Shown piece after piece: positions 45,188 to 46,803 of a DNA stretch of 46,803 bases. Below the pieces are notes generated by a model. The model saw only the letters and a list, made by a program, of their open reading frames with translations. It did no database searches and was not told where the DNA came from. Every line of letters starts with the position of its first letter. Within the stretch, counting starts at the first letter, position 1. The position numbers were made by a program, and so were the translations under genes. This DNA comes from an uncultured Methanobrevibacter sp. (GTDB lineage Archaea > Methanobacteriota > Methanobacteria > Methanobacteriales > Methanobacteriaceae). The stretch covers positions 1 to 46,803 of the forward strand of contig NZ_OMWD01000018.1 of NCBI RefSeq assembly GCF_900314695.1, read 5' to 3'.

Positions 45188-46375
45188 ATGAAAATAATGC
45201 CCATTTCAATGCCAAAAGATATTGACAAATACTTTTTTAATAGGATAAAAGATATTAACATGATTAACACACAATTATCCACAGTAAAATTTGATATACC
45301 CCCACAACTCTTAATAACTGGATATCGTGGAGTCGGTAAAACATTTTTGCTTAGAAAAGTATTAAATGATCAAAGCAATGATATTTTAACCGCATTCATT
45401 GACCTATCAGAAATTATGGGAAGACAAAAAGGAAATCTAACTGAAGAAAAAGTTTTAAAAGCACTCCTAAATGCAATTGATGAAACAATTTCACAAAATA
45501 AAAAATCCTACAAAAAATGGATAGGAAAAATTACATCAACTATTAAAAAGTTAGAGCTGAAAAATTATGACTTTTCAGACAATGTAAATGTATTTGATAT
45601 TCCAATTCCAGTAATTTCAGATAATTATGATAAATTGTCAAAATTCGTAATGGAATTGCCTCAAAAGATTGTTGACTCTTCAAATGATATAACTGGATTC
45701 ATAATTGTAATTGACGAATTCCAATTGCTTAAAAATGTTGAAGACCCTGAGGCATTCTTTTGGTTAATGAGAAGTTTCACACAAAAACAATTCAATGTTG
45801 GATATGTTTTCACAGGTTCAGTTTCAAAAACCGCAGATATAATAAACACGATAAATGGTCAGGAAGGGGCATTCGGTGGAAGACTGATACAAATAAACAT
45901 AGAACCATTTACCTTTGATGAAACAAAAAGATATATTGATGAAAAATCAAATAATTTAAAATTCTCAAATGAAGGATTTGAGAGATTTTATAATTGTACA
46001 CGAGGAATACCATTATATATCAATAGCTTATCATCAATTTTACCAAATAATACAGTTTGTGATGAAGATATTATAAAAGAAACACTTCTATTAAATATAG
46101 ACCAGGTAGCTATAATGTGGATTTATATCTGGGGAAGATTATCCCAAGGGGAAAAAGACTTTATCATTTATCTATTGGAACATGATGGGGCGACAAGGGC
46201 AACTTTAGATAAGCAATTAGGATATTCCAAATCAAGTGTTACTAGATTCATAGATTCCCTATCAAATCAAGGGATAATTGAATTTTCACAGAATAAAAAA
46301 TTTGTTTTGGCCGATAAAATGCTACAATTTTGGTTGAAAATCAAATTTGAAACAGCTGGGTGTTATCCACTATGA
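45188..46375 (+). CDS. Archaeal AAA+ ATPase with C-terminal winged-helix domain
   Basis: 395 residues of the archaeal ATPase (STAND-like, arCOG ATPase_2) type. Walker A is GYRGVGKT (about 46-53), Walker B is IIVIDEFQLL (near 176-185) with TGSVS as the sensor strand, and a C-terminal winged helix follows (GATRATLDKQLGYSKSSVTRF, about 337-357). Such ATPases are often linked to mobile elements or act as DNA-binding switches; many have an additional nuclease domain, absent here. GAGGGA precedes the ATG. The direct repeat lies 48 bases beyond its end, so it is the last gene of the segment between the two repeat copies. Confidence 0.85.
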   Translation: MKIMPISMPKDIDKYFFNRIKDINMINTQLSTVKFDIPPQLLITGYRGVGKTFLLRKVLNDQSNDILTAFIDLSEIMGRQKGNLTEEKVLKALLNAIDETISQNKKSYKKWIGKITSTIKKLELKNYDFSDNVNVFDIPIPVISDNYDKLSKFVMELPQKIVDSSNDITGFIIVIDEFQLLKNVEDPEAFFWLMRSFTQKQFNVGYVFTGSVSKTADIINTINGQEGAFGGRLIQINIEPFTFDETKRYIDEKSNNLKFSNEGFERFYNCTRGIPLYINSLSSILPNNTVCDEDIIKETLLLNIDQVAIMWIYIWGRLSQGEKDFIIYLLEHDGATRATLDKQLGYSKSSVTRFIDSLSNQGIIEFSQNKKFVLADKMLQFWLKIKFETAGCYPL

Positions 46376-46423
46376 TTAATTTAATTGAAAACATGGAAAA
46401 CAATTAAATTATTTTAAAAAAAT

Positions 46424-46661
46424 CGAATAATTCGTATAAAACTTATTAAAAAGTTCCGATACTTATCGATTTTGAGTACTAAAACTCTGATACAAAATTT
46501 GTTTTGTAGTTATATTTAATCTTTTGACACCGCTAAAAATTTAAAAATAAATACTATTTGTTTGATGTGTAATATTGCTTCCACTTCGTAAAATTGCTTT
46601 AACTTACTAAAATTGCTTTTATTTCCAACAAAAACTATATTTACTACCTAATTTAATATAT
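46424..46661 (+). repeat. Direct repeat, copy 2 (~238 bp)
   Basis: The same ordered elements as copy 1 at 43244, starting with CGAATAATTCG. It is slightly longer because the element AAAATTGCTTT is itself doubled (about 46590-46620). It leads into the Bro-N gene. Confidence 0.75.
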
Positions 46662-46704
46662 TACTAAGTAATTTATCTGTAATCAATTGAAAGGAGGTAA
46701 AGTC

Positions 46705-46803
46705 ATGGATGAAAAATACGCTATCAAATTATTTGATGAATATAAAATCAGAACTAAATGGGATCCTGAAATCGAAGATTACTACTATTCAGTAATAGAT
46801 GTT
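46705..46803 (+). CDS. Bro-N (phage antirepressor-type) protein, 5' end only
   Basis: The first 33 codons, cut by the window end. The start of the Bro-N domain is visible: IKLFDEYKIRTKWDPEIEDY and then YYSVIDV, as in phage antirepressors and DinD/RhuM-like proteins. GGAGGT lies before the ATG. It probably binds DNA and belongs to a provirus or mobile segment with the repeat upstream. Confidence 0.7.
   Translation, partial: MDEKYAIKLFDEYKIRTKWDPEIEDYYYSVIDV

Overview
The window looks like a low-GC Methanobacteriales genome, most likely a gut or rumen Methanobrevibacter. The evidence is a complete [Fe]-hydrogenase (Hmd) gene set, F420-type formate-dehydrogenase-like genes, Shine-Dalgarno-led genes with very AT-rich spacers, long Ig-repeat and beta-helix adhesin-like surface proteins, and a giant non-ribosomal peptide synthetase (NRPS) of the kind known from rumen Methanobrevibacter. 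No rRNA, tRNA or CRISPR array was seen.

Layout. 1-3014: 3' part of an Ig-repeat adhesin. 3558-6531 (minus): an operon of a small unknown gene followed by FdhA-like, FdhB-like and MvhD-like subunits, in the order of the flpC-flpB-flpD genes of Methanothermobacter. 6532-7845: a 1.3-kb gene-free AT-rich spacer with palindromes. 7846-15126: hcgG (minus), then divergent hmd and hcgA-F (plus), a full set for making the Hmd enzyme and its iron-guanylylpyridinol cofactor. The hmd promoter region has a perfect TAGTAATAC-CA-GTATTACTA palindrome, relatives of which recur in the flp spacer, and the hmd leader folds into two strong hairpins and carries a duplicated ribosome binding site. 15157-17971 (minus): a marR-MFS efflux pair and two small envelope proteins, one apparently frameshifted.

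17.9-19.6 kb is a decay zone holding a remnant of the CPBP protease gene found intact at 23.3 kb, a tiny membrane-protein gene and broken pieces. 19663-27294 holds two giant secreted proteins with a beta-helix, a papain-like (C1) peptidase domain and Ig-like tails, in opposite orientations on either side of a CPBP intramembrane protease.

27606-43006 (minus) is the most unusual part: a 4273-residue four-module NRPS ending in a thioester reductase domain, translationally coupled to a MATE exporter that carries a C-terminal HATPase (RsbW-like) domain, followed by a methyltransferase gene broken by several frameshifts. The NRPS starts with half a condensation domain, and its third adenylation domain lacks the conserved Asp that normally holds the alpha-amino group. 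The likely product is a tetrapeptide-derived aldehyde or alcohol exported by the MATE protein; its structure cannot be read from the sequence.

43.2-46.8 kb is an accessory segment of very small genes, a broken coiled-coil gene and an archaeal AAA+ ATPase, lying between two copies of a ~220-bp direct repeat. The second copy leads into a Bro-N (phage antirepressor type) gene cut by the window end.
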